The notes beneath the pieces are model-generated. The model saw nothing but the letters and a program-made list of their open reading frames with translations, was not told where the DNA came from and searched no databases. A stretch of 64,000 bases of DNA. It comes from Natronococcus sp. AD-5. Its GTDB lineage: Archaea > Halobacteriota > Halobacteria > Halobacteriales > Natrialbaceae. Positions 52,966 through 61,644 of this stretch are shown piece by piece; the first letter of the stretch is position 1, and every line of letters starts with the position of its first letter. The stretch lies in the NCBI RefSeq assembly GCF_030734285.1, contig NZ_CP132294.1:1054001-1118000 (forward strand). The letters are read 5' to 3'. A program made the translations under genes and the position numbers.

Positions 52966-53829
52966 TCAGTAGAACTCGCGGACGAGATCCATCGCGCCCT
53001 CGGGCGCGCCGTCGGGGAGATCGGACATGTCTTCGGTGACGCCGTGCTGTTCGTGGTACGGCACGGAGTTCTCGTTCTTGTACATCACGCCCTGGTACTC
53101 CTTCTCGCCGTCGAGGACGACCTGCTTGGCGGCCTCGTAGTCGTTCGGATCGTGATCTTCCTCCTTGAGGTCGACCAGCGAGTCGCGGAAGTAGTCGTAG
53201 GTGTCGACGTCGTTGAACGTGACGCAGGGGCTGAAGACGTTGACGAAGCCGAAGCCGTCGTGTTCGATCGCCTCCTGGACGATCTCCTGGTGGCGCAGCG
53301 CGTCCGAGGCGAACGACTGGGCGATGAAGGTCGCGCCGGAGGCGAGCGCGAGCGCGAGCGGATTGACCGGCGGCTGTTTCGGTCCTTCCGGCGTCGTCGC
53401 GGTCTCGAAGTCCGAGCGCGAAGTCGGCGAGGCCTGGCCCTTGGTCAGCCCGTAGATGCGGTTGTCCATGACGACGTAGGACATGTCGACGTTGCGGCGG
53501 ACGGCGTGGACGAAGTGGCCGGCGCCGATCGAGTAGCCGTCGCCGTCGCCGCCGGCGGCCATGACCTCGATGTCCGGACGGGCCATCTTGACGCCGGTCG
53601 CGAGCGGGAGCGCACGGCCGTGAACCCCGTGAAGGGCGTAGCTGTGCATGTAGGTCCCGATCTTGCCGGAACAGCCGATCCCGGCCACCACGAAGGTGTT
53701 GTCGGGGTCGTTGCCGGTCTCGGCGAGGGCTTTCATCATGCCGTTCATCGTCCCGAAGTCGCCGCATCCGGGACACCACGTGGGCTGCTTGTCGGATTTG
53801 AAGTCTGTGAATCGAACGTCGGAGCTCAT
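52966..53829 (-). CDS. korB: 2-oxoacid:ferredoxin oxidoreductase, beta subunit
   Basis: 287 residues. The start MSSDVRFTDFKSDKQPTWCP has Cys19 and Cys22 (CPGCGDFG), and with Cys53 (GIGCSGK) and a Cys in FSPCVTF they bind the 4Fe-4S cluster of this subunit. The ThDP site is GGDGDGYSIGAGHFVHAVRR ... VVMDNRIYGLTKGQ. With the alpha subunit it oxidises a 2-oxo acid (2-oxoglutarate or pyruvate) and reduces ferredoxin. The start overlaps the alpha stop by 3 nt. Confidence 0.95.
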   Translation of the reverse strand: MSSDVRFTDFKSDKQPTWCPGCGDFGTMNGMMKALAETGNDPDNTFVVAGIGCSGKIGTYMHSYALHGVHGRALPLATGVKMARPDIEVMAAGGDGDGYSIGAGHFVHAVRRNVDMSYVVMDNRIYGLTKGQASPTSRSDFETATTPEGPKQPPVNPLALALASGATFIAQSFASDALRHQEIVQEAIEHDGFGFVNVFSPCVTFNDVDTYDYFRDSLVDLKEEDHDPNDYEAAKQVVLDGEKEYQGVMYKNENSVPYHEQHGVTEDMSDLPDGAPEGAMDLVREFY

Positions 53830-55583
53830 TGTGCTGGCACCTCCTCGGTGAGTTTGGTGGTAATCTCTTCTGCGAGTTCGTCCGCCTTGAAGCGGACGCC
53901 GGTGTACTTATTGATGCGCTTTACGCGGGTAAGTGCGTCGTGTTCGATCACGTCGGCGAACTGGCCGGTCGCGTTCGCCTCGACGACGATCACGTCGTCG
54001 GCCGTCTCGATCTCCTCGCTCAGGTCCGGCCGCGGGAAGATGTACGGCACCGAGATGACGCGGACGTCGACGCCGTCGTCCTCGAGGTAGTCGAGCGCCT
54101 CGACGAGCGCACCTTCGTTCGATCCCCACGAGATGACGAGGGTATCGGCGTCGGGATCACCGAAGTCACGATACTCCCACGTCTCCTCTTCTTTGGCCGT
54201 CTCGACCTTTCGGTTTCGCTTGTCGACCTGCTGGACGCGGTCGTCCTGGTCTTCGGTCCGGCGACCGAGTTCGTCGTGTTCGAGGCCCGTGCTCATGTGG
54301 GCGGCGTCGGTCGTGCCGGGAATGGCGCGCGGGCTGACGCCGTCCTCGGTGACGGCGTGAGCGCGGAACCGACCCTGGGCGTCGAGCCACTCGTCGACAT
54401 CGTCCTCGTCGACGAGTTTGCCGCGGTCGACCTCGACCTCGTCCATGTCGAAGGTCTCGGGCTCGAAGGTCTGTTCCGTGACCGCGAGCGAGAGGTCGGC
54501 GACGACGTAGACCGGCGTCTGGTACTTCTCGGCGTAGTTGAACGCCTCGACGGTCTTCCAGAAACACTCCGAGATCGTCGTCGGCGCGACGACGAACCGC
54601 GGAATCTCGCCGTGACCGCCGTAGAGCGTCATATTGAGATCGCCCTGTTCCTGCTTCGTCGGCATCCCGGTCGAGGGACCGGAGCGCATGACGTCGACGA
54701 TGACCAGCGGCGTCTCGCTGGTCGCGACCAGTCCGAACGTCTCGGCCATGAGGTCGATACCGGGGCCCGAAGTCGCCGTCATCGAGCGCGCACCACCGCG
54801 CGCGGCGCCGAGCGCCATGTTGATCGCGGCCAGTTCGTCCTCCGCCTGGACGACGTGGCCGCCGAACTCCTCGATTCGGCCGGTGAGGTACGTCATCACG
54901 TCCGTCGCCGGCGTGATCGGGTAGCCGGCGTAGAACCGACAGCCCGCCGCGATCGCACCCATCCCGATCGCCTCGTCGCCGTTGAGCAGAACGTAATCGT
55001 TGTCGGTCGTCTCGAGGTCGTAGCCGAGGTCGCCCAGGTCGTAGTTCTCCCGGACGTACTCCTGGCCGAGGCGGGCCGCCTCCTTGTTGTTCTCCACGAT
55101 CTGCGACCCCTTGCCGCCGAAGCGCTTCTCCAGGGACTCGTCCAGGTACTCGACGTCGAAGCCGGTGAGCTCGCAGGCGGCGCCGAGCGCGACGACGTTA
55201 CGCATGATCGAGCCGCCGGCGTCCTCGGCGAGGGATTTCAGGGGCACGTCGACGCCCATGATATCCTCGGGGATGTCGGCGTCCCAGGAGCGTTCGCCGT
55301 CGTAGATGATAGCGCTGCCCTCGTGGAGCTCGTCCAGATTTTCGTCGATCGTTCGCTGGGTCAGTGCGACGAGGATGTCGAGGCGGTCGACGACGCTCTG
55401 GACCTCGTCGACGGACGTCCGGATCTTGTAGGCCGTATATCCGCCGCGAATCCGTGACGCGAAGTCTTTCGAGGTGAATACGTGTCGCCCGGCACGCGAG
55501 AGCGCCTGAGCGAAGATCTTACCGGTGGAGTCGATGCCGTCGCCAGCTTCGCCTCCAATCGCCCAGTTGAGGTCCTCAACCAT
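53826..55583 (-). CDS. korA: 2-oxoacid:ferredoxin oxidoreductase, fused gamma-alpha subunit
   Basis: 585 residues from ATG 55583 (MVEDLNWAIGGEAGDGIDST). The N-terminal ~190 residues are the gamma domain (GGEAGDGIDSTGKIFAQALS). The alpha part follows with GCRFYAGYPITPATDVMTYL and AATSGPGIDLMAETFGLVAT, the pyrimidine-binding side of ThDP. No ferredoxin (delta) domain is seen, so free ferredoxin is the acceptor. A further in-frame ATG at 55634 adds unlikely residues. It forms an operon with korB. An FNR-like gene is divergent, 158 nt upstream. Confidence 0.95.
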   Translation of the reverse strand: MVEDLNWAIGGEAGDGIDSTGKIFAQALSRAGRHVFTSKDFASRIRGGYTAYKIRTSVDEVQSVVDRLDILVALTQRTIDENLDELHEGSAIIYDGERSWDADIPEDIMGVDVPLKSLAEDAGGSIMRNVVALGAACELTGFDVEYLDESLEKRFGGKGSQIVENNKEAARLGQEYVRENYDLGDLGYDLETTDNDYVLLNGDEAIGMGAIAAGCRFYAGYPITPATDVMTYLTGRIEEFGGHVVQAEDELAAINMALGAARGGARSMTATSGPGIDLMAETFGLVATSETPLVIVDVMRSGPSTGMPTKQEQGDLNMTLYGGHGEIPRFVVAPTTISECFWKTVEAFNYAEKYQTPVYVVADLSLAVTEQTFEPETFDMDEVEVDRGKLVDEDDVDEWLDAQGRFRAHAVTEDGVSPRAIPGTTDAAHMSTGLEHDELGRRTEDQDDRVQQVDKRNRKVETAKEEETWEYRDFGDPDADTLVISWGSNEGALVEALDYLEDDGVDVRVISVPYIFPRPDLSEEIETADDVIVVEANATGQFADVIEHDALTRVKRINKYTGVRFKADELAEEITTKLTEEVPAQ

Positions 55584-55741
55584 GTTATGCAGCACCTTGC
55601 CCCCAGTAAAGGAAAAGGCTTCTGAAACCCCCATCGAACTACTGACTCGTTCCCGAGTACATCGACGCTCGAGCCGTTCGTCGCGGCTCCTCGCCGGGAC
55701 GAACGGAACCGTTTTTCACTCCGCCGCTGGACTGGTTCGAT

Positions 55742-56410
55742 ATGGTCGATATCGAAGGAACGCCAGTTACCGTCGAATCGGTACGCGACGTCGGGCCGGA
55801 CACCGTCGCACTCGAGCTCGAAACGCCGGACGGGTTCGATGCACTTCCGGGACAGTTCGTCCTGCTTCGAGCCGTGCCGGGCGACGACGCGGACGTCGAC
55901 GAGGACGACGTCGTCGCGCGCCACTACACGCTCTCGTCGTCGTCGGTCGAGGACACCTTCGAGATTACGGTCGGCGTCGACCCCGACGGCGACCTCTCGC
56001 CGTGGCTCGCCGGCCTCGAGGGCGGCGAGACCGTCCACGTCCAGGGACCGTTCGGCGAGATCACCTACGAGCGGGATCGCGACGTCGTCGCGATCGCCGG
56101 CGGACCGGGCGTCGGTCCCGCGGTCTCGATCGCCGAAGCGGCTCACGGCGCCGGTCACGAGGCGGTCGTCGTCTACCAGGACGACGAACCCGCCCACGTC
56201 GACCGGCTCGAGAACCTCGAGGACGAGGGCGTGACGGTCGTCTTCGTCGACGAGGGTGACGAGGCGGAACTGAGCGGGACGGTCGAAGCGCACCTCGAGG
56301 AGGGCCAGCACTACGTTTTCGGCTTCCACGACTTCGTCACGTTCGTCGCGGAGGCGATCGACGACGCCGGCGGCGATTCCGACGAGGCGCTGATCGAGAA
56401 TTTCGGCTAG
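55742..56410 (+). CDS. FAD/NAD(P)-binding oxidoreductase, FNR-like
   Basis: 222 residues. FAD site ARHYTLSSSSVEDTFEIT (RxYS/T-like) and GPFGEITYERDRDVVAIAGG, with the nucleotide loop GGPGVGPAVSIAEAAHGAGH. The C-terminal GFHDFVTFVAEAIDDAGGDS is the usual last strand and helix. It could pass electrons between ferredoxin and NAD(P). Lies divergent from korA, and the pairing suggests a role in reoxidising the ferredoxin reduced by KorAB, which is inference. Confidence 0.85.
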   Translation: MVDIEGTPVTVESVRDVGPDTVALELETPDGFDALPGQFVLLRAVPGDDADVDEDDVVARHYTLSSSSVEDTFEITVGVDPDGDLSPWLAGLEGGETVHVQGPFGEITYERDRDVVAIAGGPGVGPAVSIAEAAHGAGHEAVVVYQDDEPAHVDRLENLEDEGVTVVFVDEGDEAELSGTVEAHLEEGQHYVFGFHDFVTFVAEAIDDAGGDSDEALIENFG

Positions 56411-56593
56411 CGAACTGTCGCTCCCGGTTCTCCGTCTCGAGTTAGGAGTTCGGACCCGTCGTTCGGTCTCGAGGCTACATCTGCGGTAGCCGCTATCCGT
56501 CGCGTGCGGCCGTGAACGGCGCGCGACCGCTCGGTTACGGCCGTCTGATCGCGTTACTAAAAATGCGTCCCCTGCGGTATCTGTTTCCGGCGC

Positions 56594-56731
56594 TCAGAAC
56601 TCGTAGTGAGCGATCTCTCGCCACCCGCAGTTGGGACACTCGTCGACGCCTTCTGCGAGGTTTTTGCCGCAGTTTCGACACTCGTACAGCTCTCTACTGC
56701 TGGCTTTTCGCAGTACTTCGATCATCCCCAT
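56594..56731 (-). CDS. Zinc-ribbon microprotein (45 residues)
   Basis: From ATG 56731 to TGA 56594-56596: MGMIEVLRKASSRELYECRN, then CGKNLAEGVDECPNCGWREI and AHYEF. Two C-x-x-C knuckles (CRNC and CPNC) give a rubredoxin-like zinc ribbon, the commonest design of haloarchaeal microproteins. GTAAATAAT about 50 nt upstream may be its promoter. Too short to be found by length-based gene calling. Confidence 0.7.
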   Translation of the reverse strand: MGMIEVLRKASSRELYECRNCGKNLAEGVDECPNCGWREIAHYEF

Positions 56732-56971
56732 CTTCGACCCTCACGTACGGACGTTTCGAGCACACGACCATCAGCATTATTTACATACTAGAGAAAATCA
56801 TATTATACTCTCAGTCTAATTACCTTCTCAGCTCGTACAGAATAGTCGTTTCACGATATACTCGATACGGACGAATTGGACTACCGATCGACGTCTCGTA
56901 GGCGTGCGTGCGATCATCATTCACGTATCACTGAACGAAGAGTTATTCGGCCGGAGCCCCTGAATCGGATA

Positions 56972-58126
56972 ATGAGCGCGCTGGCACTCACGCTCCTGCA
57001 ACTCGAGGAGGTACTCGCCGAGCCGACGCTGCTCGTCGGCCTGCTCGTGCTCGCGGTCGCGGCCATCACGGTCTGGCAGATGGTCGAGATCGTCAACGCG
57101 TACAACAGGGGTGCGCTGACCGTCTTCGGGGAGTATCGCAAACTGCTCCAGCCGGGGCTGAACATCGTGCCGCCGTTCGTTTCGCGGGTGTACACCTTCG
57201 ACATGCGGACTCAGACGATCGACGTGCCGACCCAGGAGGCGATCACGCGGGACAACTCGCCCGTCACGGCCGACGCCGTCGTCTACATCCGCGTGATGGA
57301 CGCCAAGCGGGCGTTTCTCGAGGTCGACGACTACAAGCGGGCCGTCTCGAACCTCGCCCAGACGACGCTGCGCGCCGTCCTGGGCGACATGGAACTCGAC
57401 GACACGCTCAGTCGGCGCGAGACGATCAACGAGCGGATCCGCTACGAACTCGACGAGCCCACCGACGAGTGGGGGATCCGCGTCGAGAGCGTCGAAGTTC
57501 GAGAAGTGAACCCCTCGCGGGACGTCAAGGGGGCGATGGAGCAACAGACCTCCGCCGAACGGAAACGTCGCGCGATGATCCTCGAGGCGCAGGGTGAACG
57601 CCGCAGCGCCGTCGAGAGAGCGGAGGGCGACAAGCAGTCGAACATCATCCGCGCACAGGGCGAGAAACAGAGCCAGATCCTGGAAGCGCAGGGTGACGCG
57701 ATCTCGACCGTCCTGCGCGCCCGCTCGGCCGAGTCGATGGGCGAGCGCGCCGTCATCGACAAGGGAATGGACGCCCTGACCGAGATCGGCCGGAGCGAGT
57801 CCACCACGTTCGTCCTCCCGCAGGAACTGTCCTCGATGGTCGGCCGCTACGGCAAGCACCTCTCGGGCAGCGACGTCAAGGAAGACGGCGCGGAACTCGA
57901 GAGCCTCGAGTTCGACGAGGAGACCCGCGAGCTGATCGGCCTCGACGACATCAGCGAGATCATCGGCGAGATCGATCAGGAAGCCGACGTGGACGTCGAG
58001 GCGATGGAACAAGAGGCCCAGGCGATCAAGGAAGGAGAGGACATGGGTCGCGATCCCGACAGCATCACCGACGTTTCGGAAGCCGACGCCACCTCGAGCG
58101 ACGGATCGGGCTCGGAGGGGCGCTGA
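56972..58126 (+). CDS. SPFH/Band 7 (stomatin/prohibitin-like) protein
   Basis: 384 residues from ATG 56972 (MSALALTLLQLEEVLAEPTL). One N-terminal membrane helix (LVGLLVLAVAAITVWQMVEI), then the SPFH domain: EYRKLLQPGLNIVPPFVSRV, TIDVPTQEAITRDNSPVTAD and AVVYIRVMDAKRAFLEVDDY. A coiled coil follows with the Ala/Gln/Glu repeats LEAQGERRSAVERAEGDKQS. The C-terminal ~90 residues are acidic and unstructured. It forms membrane ring assemblies and often partners NfeD proteases, none of which are here. Confidence 0.92.
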   Translation: MSALALTLLQLEEVLAEPTLLVGLLVLAVAAITVWQMVEIVNAYNRGALTVFGEYRKLLQPGLNIVPPFVSRVYTFDMRTQTIDVPTQEAITRDNSPVTADAVVYIRVMDAKRAFLEVDDYKRAVSNLAQTTLRAVLGDMELDDTLSRRETINERIRYELDEPTDEWGIRVESVEVREVNPSRDVKGAMEQQTSAERKRRAMILEAQGERRSAVERAEGDKQSNIIRAQGEKQSQILEAQGDAISTVLRARSAESMGERAVIDKGMDALTEIGRSESTTFVLPQELSSMVGRYGKHLSGSDVKEDGAELESLEFDEETRELIGLDDISEIIGEIDQEADVDVEAMEQEAQAIKEGEDMGRDPDSITDVSEADATSSDGSGSEGR

Positions 58127-58333
58127 GAGAACCGCTCGTCCGTTCCGGCGTCGCAGCCCTCTCGAGCTTCGGCGCTCGAGTCGCGGCGCCGTCCGGAGAG
58201 GAGACGAGCGGATTGGAGCGCAAATTCGGGTCGAAAAGCATAACGGGTTTCTCGCCGTACCGGCCGGTGCGGGACCTCGCCGGACGAGTCGCAGTTCGAC
58301 CGCGACGAGCGTCCGACCTCGCGGTAGACGCGC

Positions 58334-58564
58334 TTACCGACGGAACGACCGTTCCGCTTCCATCTCCGCCGACGGCCAGGCGGAGCCGAGCGTCCAGACT
58401 TCGAGTTCGTCGAGAACGGCCGTCCCGTCGGCCGCGTAGATCGATACGCCGTCGCTATCCTCGCGCGTCGGGAAGATCCGGGTCGTCAGGCAGTGGCGCT
58501 CGTTCGCGAAGAGTTCGACGACCGAGCCGTCGACGAAGAATCCGACGAGCTCCGCGAGATCACT
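58334..58564 (-). pseudogene. Remnant of a GH32 (beta-fructosidase) gene, C-terminal domain only
   Basis: 76 residues from ATG 58564 ([20 protein letters not shown], then [20 protein letters not shown] and [20 protein letters not shown]). This is the last part of the beta-sandwich at the C-terminus of GH32 sucrose/levan-degrading enzymes, where [15 protein letters not shown] is a very typical strand pair. The catalytic five-bladed domain (Asp, Asp, Glu) is missing; upstream DNA has no homologue of it. An upstream in-frame extension to 58762 is Arg-rich and non-homologous. Expression is doubtful. Confidence 0.7.
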
Positions 58565-58750
58565 CATCTGTACGCGACGCAGCGCCGAACTGTTATAGAA
58601 TTGTCGGCGTGAATACCGATGGAAAGAACGCCTTCCTCGAGAACAGTTCTGACGCGGTCTCGCCGGCGATATCGGCGTTTTCCTGTTCCTCGCCGGGCCA
58701 GGCAAGGGTGCACTATTTGGCCGTGGGTATCCTCTATCGGGCACCGAACG

Positions 58751-58963
58751 ATGTCCAGTCACGCCACGAACTCGGAATTCGACGGACCGTCCGTGAACGA
58801 GCTCAGTATCGTCTCGACGGTGATCGACGCGGCGCTCGCGTTCGCTCGAGGCCGGCCGAAGAGCGGCCTGCTGTTACTCGCGGCCGCAGCCCTCTCGTCG
58901 CGCATCCCCGGCCTCGGAACGGCCGTCTCGCTCCTCCTCAGACTGGCCCGTCGGCTCCGGTAA
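58751..58963 (+). CDS. Small hydrophobic-helix protein (70 residues)
   Basis: From ATG 58751 ([20 protein letters not shown]). One amphipathic helix, [20 protein letters not shown], then a hydrophobic helix [20 protein letters not shown] with a basic end. Possibly membrane attached. No family recognised. It starts within 190 nt of the GH32 remnant, on the opposite strand. Confidence 0.5.
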   Translation: MSSHATNSEFDGPSVNELSIVSTVIDAALAFARGRPKSGLLLLAAAALSSRIPGLGTAVSLLLRLARRLR

Positions 58964-59024
58964 CCCGGCCGCGAAACGGAGCTCGCGGCAAAGGAGTTTA
59001 TACCGCCGGGTGGCCGGGTCCAGT

Positions 59025-59495
59025 ATGAGGCGGCGCGAGTTACTCGCCTACGCGGCCGGCGGTTTCGGCGGAATCGTCGCGTTCGAGAGCGGTACGGCCG
59101 GAGCCGTCCCGATCGATCGATTTGCCGACGAGTCGAGGTGCGACGAGGCGGGCGTAACCGATCGAGCGCTCGAGCGTCGCGACCAGCGCTGCGTCGGCGA
59201 TCAGCGGGACGAGGCGACGATCCGGTTTACGGACGACGGCGTGATCGTCGACGGAGCGATCAGAACCCCGACGCCGTGTCACGCGCTCGAACTCGAGCCG
59301 GTGTGGCGCGACGCGAATCGGGACGTACTCGCGGTCCTGATTGGGAGTCGTCGTCATGAGGGGACGATTTGCGCCCAGTGTCTGGGCCTCGTCGAGTACG
59401 AAGCCCGGGTCGACCTCGAGGACCACCCCGATCGCGTCGAAGTCGTCCACGAGCGCCGGAGCGAAGCGATTGACGTCGCGGCCGCCGATCGATAG
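59025..59495 (+). CDS. Probable secreted haloarchaeal protein of unknown function
   Basis: 156 residues from ATG 59025 (an ATG at 59010 would add five). N-terminus MRRRELLAYAAGGFGGIVAF has a Tat-like signal with a likely cleavage after AGA. The mature part carries PTPCHALELEPVWRDANRDV and CAQCLGLVEYEARVDLED; together with Cys residues near 44 and 61 these may form disulphides or a metal site. The pattern C-H...C-x-x-C-L-G-L-V-x-Y-E is repeated in a haloarchaeal group I cannot name. Confidence 0.65.
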   Translation: MRRRELLAYAAGGFGGIVAFESGTAGAVPIDRFADESRCDEAGVTDRALERRDQRCVGDQRDEATIRFTDDGVIVDGAIRTPTPCHALELEPVWRDANRDVLAVLIGSRRHEGTICAQCLGLVEYEARVDLEDHPDRVEVVHERRSEAIDVAAADR

Positions 59496-59606
59496 GTCGT
59501 ACCAGCAGACGGAAATCGACGGGAAGTCGGTCGCGAACGTTCGGCCGTCCCCTACGGAAACGGCCGAGATGCACAACCGATCTTCGACGAGTTCCGTCCG
59601 ACGGCG

Positions 59607-59990
59607 TCAGTGTTCGACGAACTCGATCAGGATTCCGCCGGTATCCTTCGGGTGCAAGAACGCGACGGTATGGCCCCACGCCCCGGGTCGCGGCTCCTCG
59701 TCGACGAGTTCGACGCCGCGATCGCGCGCGGTCTCGAGCGCGGCCCCGACGTCGTCGGTCGCGAGCGCGAGGTGGTGGATCCCGGGCCCGTCGCGTTCGA
59801 GGTACTGCGCGATCGTCCCGCCCTCGAGGGGCTCGAGCAGCTCGAAGTAGCCGTCGCCGCAGTCGAGGAAGACGACGCGCATCCCGTCGAACTCCTCTTC
59901 GTGGGCGATCTCGAGGTCGAACAGGTCCGCGTACAGTTCCGCGAGCTCGCGTGCGTCGTCGGTCGCGATCCCTGCGTGATCGAAGTGCAT
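59607..59990 (-). CDS. mce: Methylmalonyl-CoA epimerase
   Basis: 127 residues from ATG 59990 (MHFDHAGIATDDARELAELY). Vicinal-oxygen-chelate fold with metal ligands His4, Glu in FLDCGDGYFELLEPLEGGTI, His in GIHHLALATDDV, and Glu in GGILIEFVEH. It turns (S)- into (R)-methylmalonyl-CoA before the mutase. The mutase large subunit is at 61645-63327 on the same strand, separated by an aldo/keto reductase and a Nudix gene. Purine-rich GAGGGA precedes the ATG on its strand only weakly. Confidence 0.92.
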   Translation of the reverse strand: MHFDHAGIATDDARELAELYADLFDLEIAHEEEFDGMRVVFLDCGDGYFELLEPLEGGTIAQYLERDGPGIHHLALATDDVGAALETARDRGVELVDEEPRPGAWGHTVAFLHPKDTGGILIEFVEH

Positions 59991-60060
59991 CGAGGGAGGG
60001 ATTCGTTCCGCCGCGGGGAGAGTGTTACTGTTCGACCGATTTTGCCCGCGCACGGTACCC

Positions 60061-60921
60061 TCAGTCGGAGAGCCCGATCTTGCTCGCGATTCTCGAGGCG
60101 AGACTCCGCTCGGTTAATTCGAACACCGTCTCCATCTCGTCGGTCGAGAGTTCGAAGTCGAAGACGTCCGCGTTCGCCCCGATGTGCTCGCGGCTCGAGG
60201 CCTTCGGGATCGCGGCGACGGACGGCTGCTGGAGCAACCATCGGAGGGCGACCTGCGCCGCCGATTTGCCGTATCGGTCGCCGATCTCCTCGAGTCGGTC
60301 GTCGCCGACGACGGCACCCTCGGCGAGCGGGCTGTACGCCGTCAGCACGATCTCTTCGTCGACGCAGTACGACAGGAGGTCGTCCTGCCGGTGGTAGGGG
60401 TGGTACTTCACCTGGTTGGTGACGATCGGCGTCTCCGAGAGCTCTCGGGCGCGCTCGAGTCGGTCGACCGAGAAGTTGCTGACGCCGACGTGGTCGACGG
60501 CTCCCTCCGCCTGAAGTTCGTTCATCGCGCCCAGCGTCTCCTCGAGCGGCGCGTGGTCGCGCGGGGCGTGGATCAAGAGCAGATCGACCGCGTCGAGCCC
60601 GAGTCGCTCGAGACTCGCGCGGGTGGACTCGAGGACGTCGCCGTGCGCGAGATTGCCGGTATCGACCTTGGTCACGACGAAGACGTCCTCGCGCGGAACG
60701 TCGCCCTCCGCGAGCGCGTCCCCGACCGCGTCCTCGTTGTCGTACAGCTGGGCCGTGTCGACGTGTCGGTAGCCGACTTCCAGGGCGGTCTCGACCGCGC
60801 GGCGACACTCGTCGCCGGTCATTCGGGCGGTGCCGAATCCGAGTACAGGTATTTCGGCACCGCCTGCATCGATAGTCGTGTTGGCGTTCACGGCGCGGCG
60901 TTCGCTCCCGGATGGCTTCAA
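60061..60921 (-). CDS. Aldo/keto reductase
   Basis: 286 residues if started at ATG 60921; GTG 60891 (NANTTIDAGGAEIPVLGFGT follows) is as likely. AKR tetrad: Asp and Tyr in GYRHVDTAQLYDNEDAVGDA, Lys in EDVFVVTKVDTGNLAHG, His in DLLLIHAPRDHAPLEETLGA. NADPH binding end: VAAIPKASSREHIGANADVF. It reduces aldehydes or ketones. The gene sits between mce and a divergent Nudix gene. Confidence 0.9.
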   Translation of the reverse strand: MKPSGSERRAVNANTTIDAGGAEIPVLGFGTARMTGDECRRAVETALEVGYRHVDTAQLYDNEDAVGDALAEGDVPREDVFVVTKVDTGNLAHGDVLESTRASLERLGLDAVDLLLIHAPRDHAPLEETLGAMNELQAEGAVDHVGVSNFSVDRLERARELSETPIVTNQVKYHPYHRQDDLLSYCVDEEIVLTAYSPLAEGAVVGDDRLEEIGDRYGKSAAQVALRWLLQQPSVAAIPKASSREHIGANADVFDFELSTDEMETVFELTERSLASRIASKIGLSD

Positions 60922-61116
60922 TGCCTGGCCGGCGGTGTATCCGTCGCCCCCATCGAGTGCGCGAATGGTCGCCCCGCGCTCTTTTGGAACCGCTCTACTT
61001 GACGATCCGGATACCTATTTTATTTCCCTTCTACAATGTGTCGTATATCGTCTCATAGTTACATATTTGGTCCTGAAATTGTTCCAAAAATAGGTATATA
61101 GACAATTATTTTACAA

Positions 61117-61584
61117 ATGAACGCGAATCTGTCGCTCGAGATGGTAGGATCCGAGGTGACGTCCGTTCCGAAAGTCTGCGCGTACATCACCCGCAACGGG
61201 TGCGAACTCCTCGTGTTCGAGGGTCCCGATCGCGGCGGACTGCAAATCCCGAAAGGGACGATCGAGTCCGACGAGTCGGTGCGCGAAGCGTTGCGGCGGG
61301 AGGTCGAGGAGGAAAGCGGTCTCACCGCGCTTCGGTCGATCCAGCACCTGGCGAGCGACGTCTGGATGCGCCGACGGTCACCACCGAAACTGTACGAGCG
61401 CCACTTCTTCCACGCGTCGGTCGACGTCGACCGCGACGAATGGACGCACGTCGTCACCGGGGAGGGCGAGGAGCGAGGCGTCGAGTTCGAGTATTTCTGG
61501 CACGAACTCCCGTCGACCCGCGACTTCGCCCTGGCGCTCGACGACTACGTTCACCTCGTAGAGCGATCCCTGCCGCGGTTGTAA
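61117..61584 (+). CDS. Nudix hydrolase
   Basis: 155 residues. The Nudix box reads GTIESDESVREALRREVEEE followed by SGL: G-x5-E-x7-R-E-x-x-E-E-x-G with all metal-binding Glu intact. IPKGTIESDE before it is typical of diphosphoinositol/Ap4A-like branches. It hydrolyses a nucleoside or other diphosphate. Upstream DNA is AT-rich with GGTATATAG about 20 nt before the ATG, a leaderless promoter. Confidence 0.88.
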   Translation: MNANLSLEMVGSEVTSVPKVCAYITRNGCELLVFEGPDRGGLQIPKGTIESDESVREALRREVEEESGLTALRSIQHLASDVWMRRRSPPKLYERHFFHASVDVDRDEWTHVVTGEGEERGVEFEYFWHELPSTRDFALALDDYVHLVERSLPRL

Positions 61585-61644
61585 CCCCTATCCTCGAGTT
61601 CTTTTCGACGTCGTCGTTTCGGGGCGGAGCCGCTCGAGCGACGG

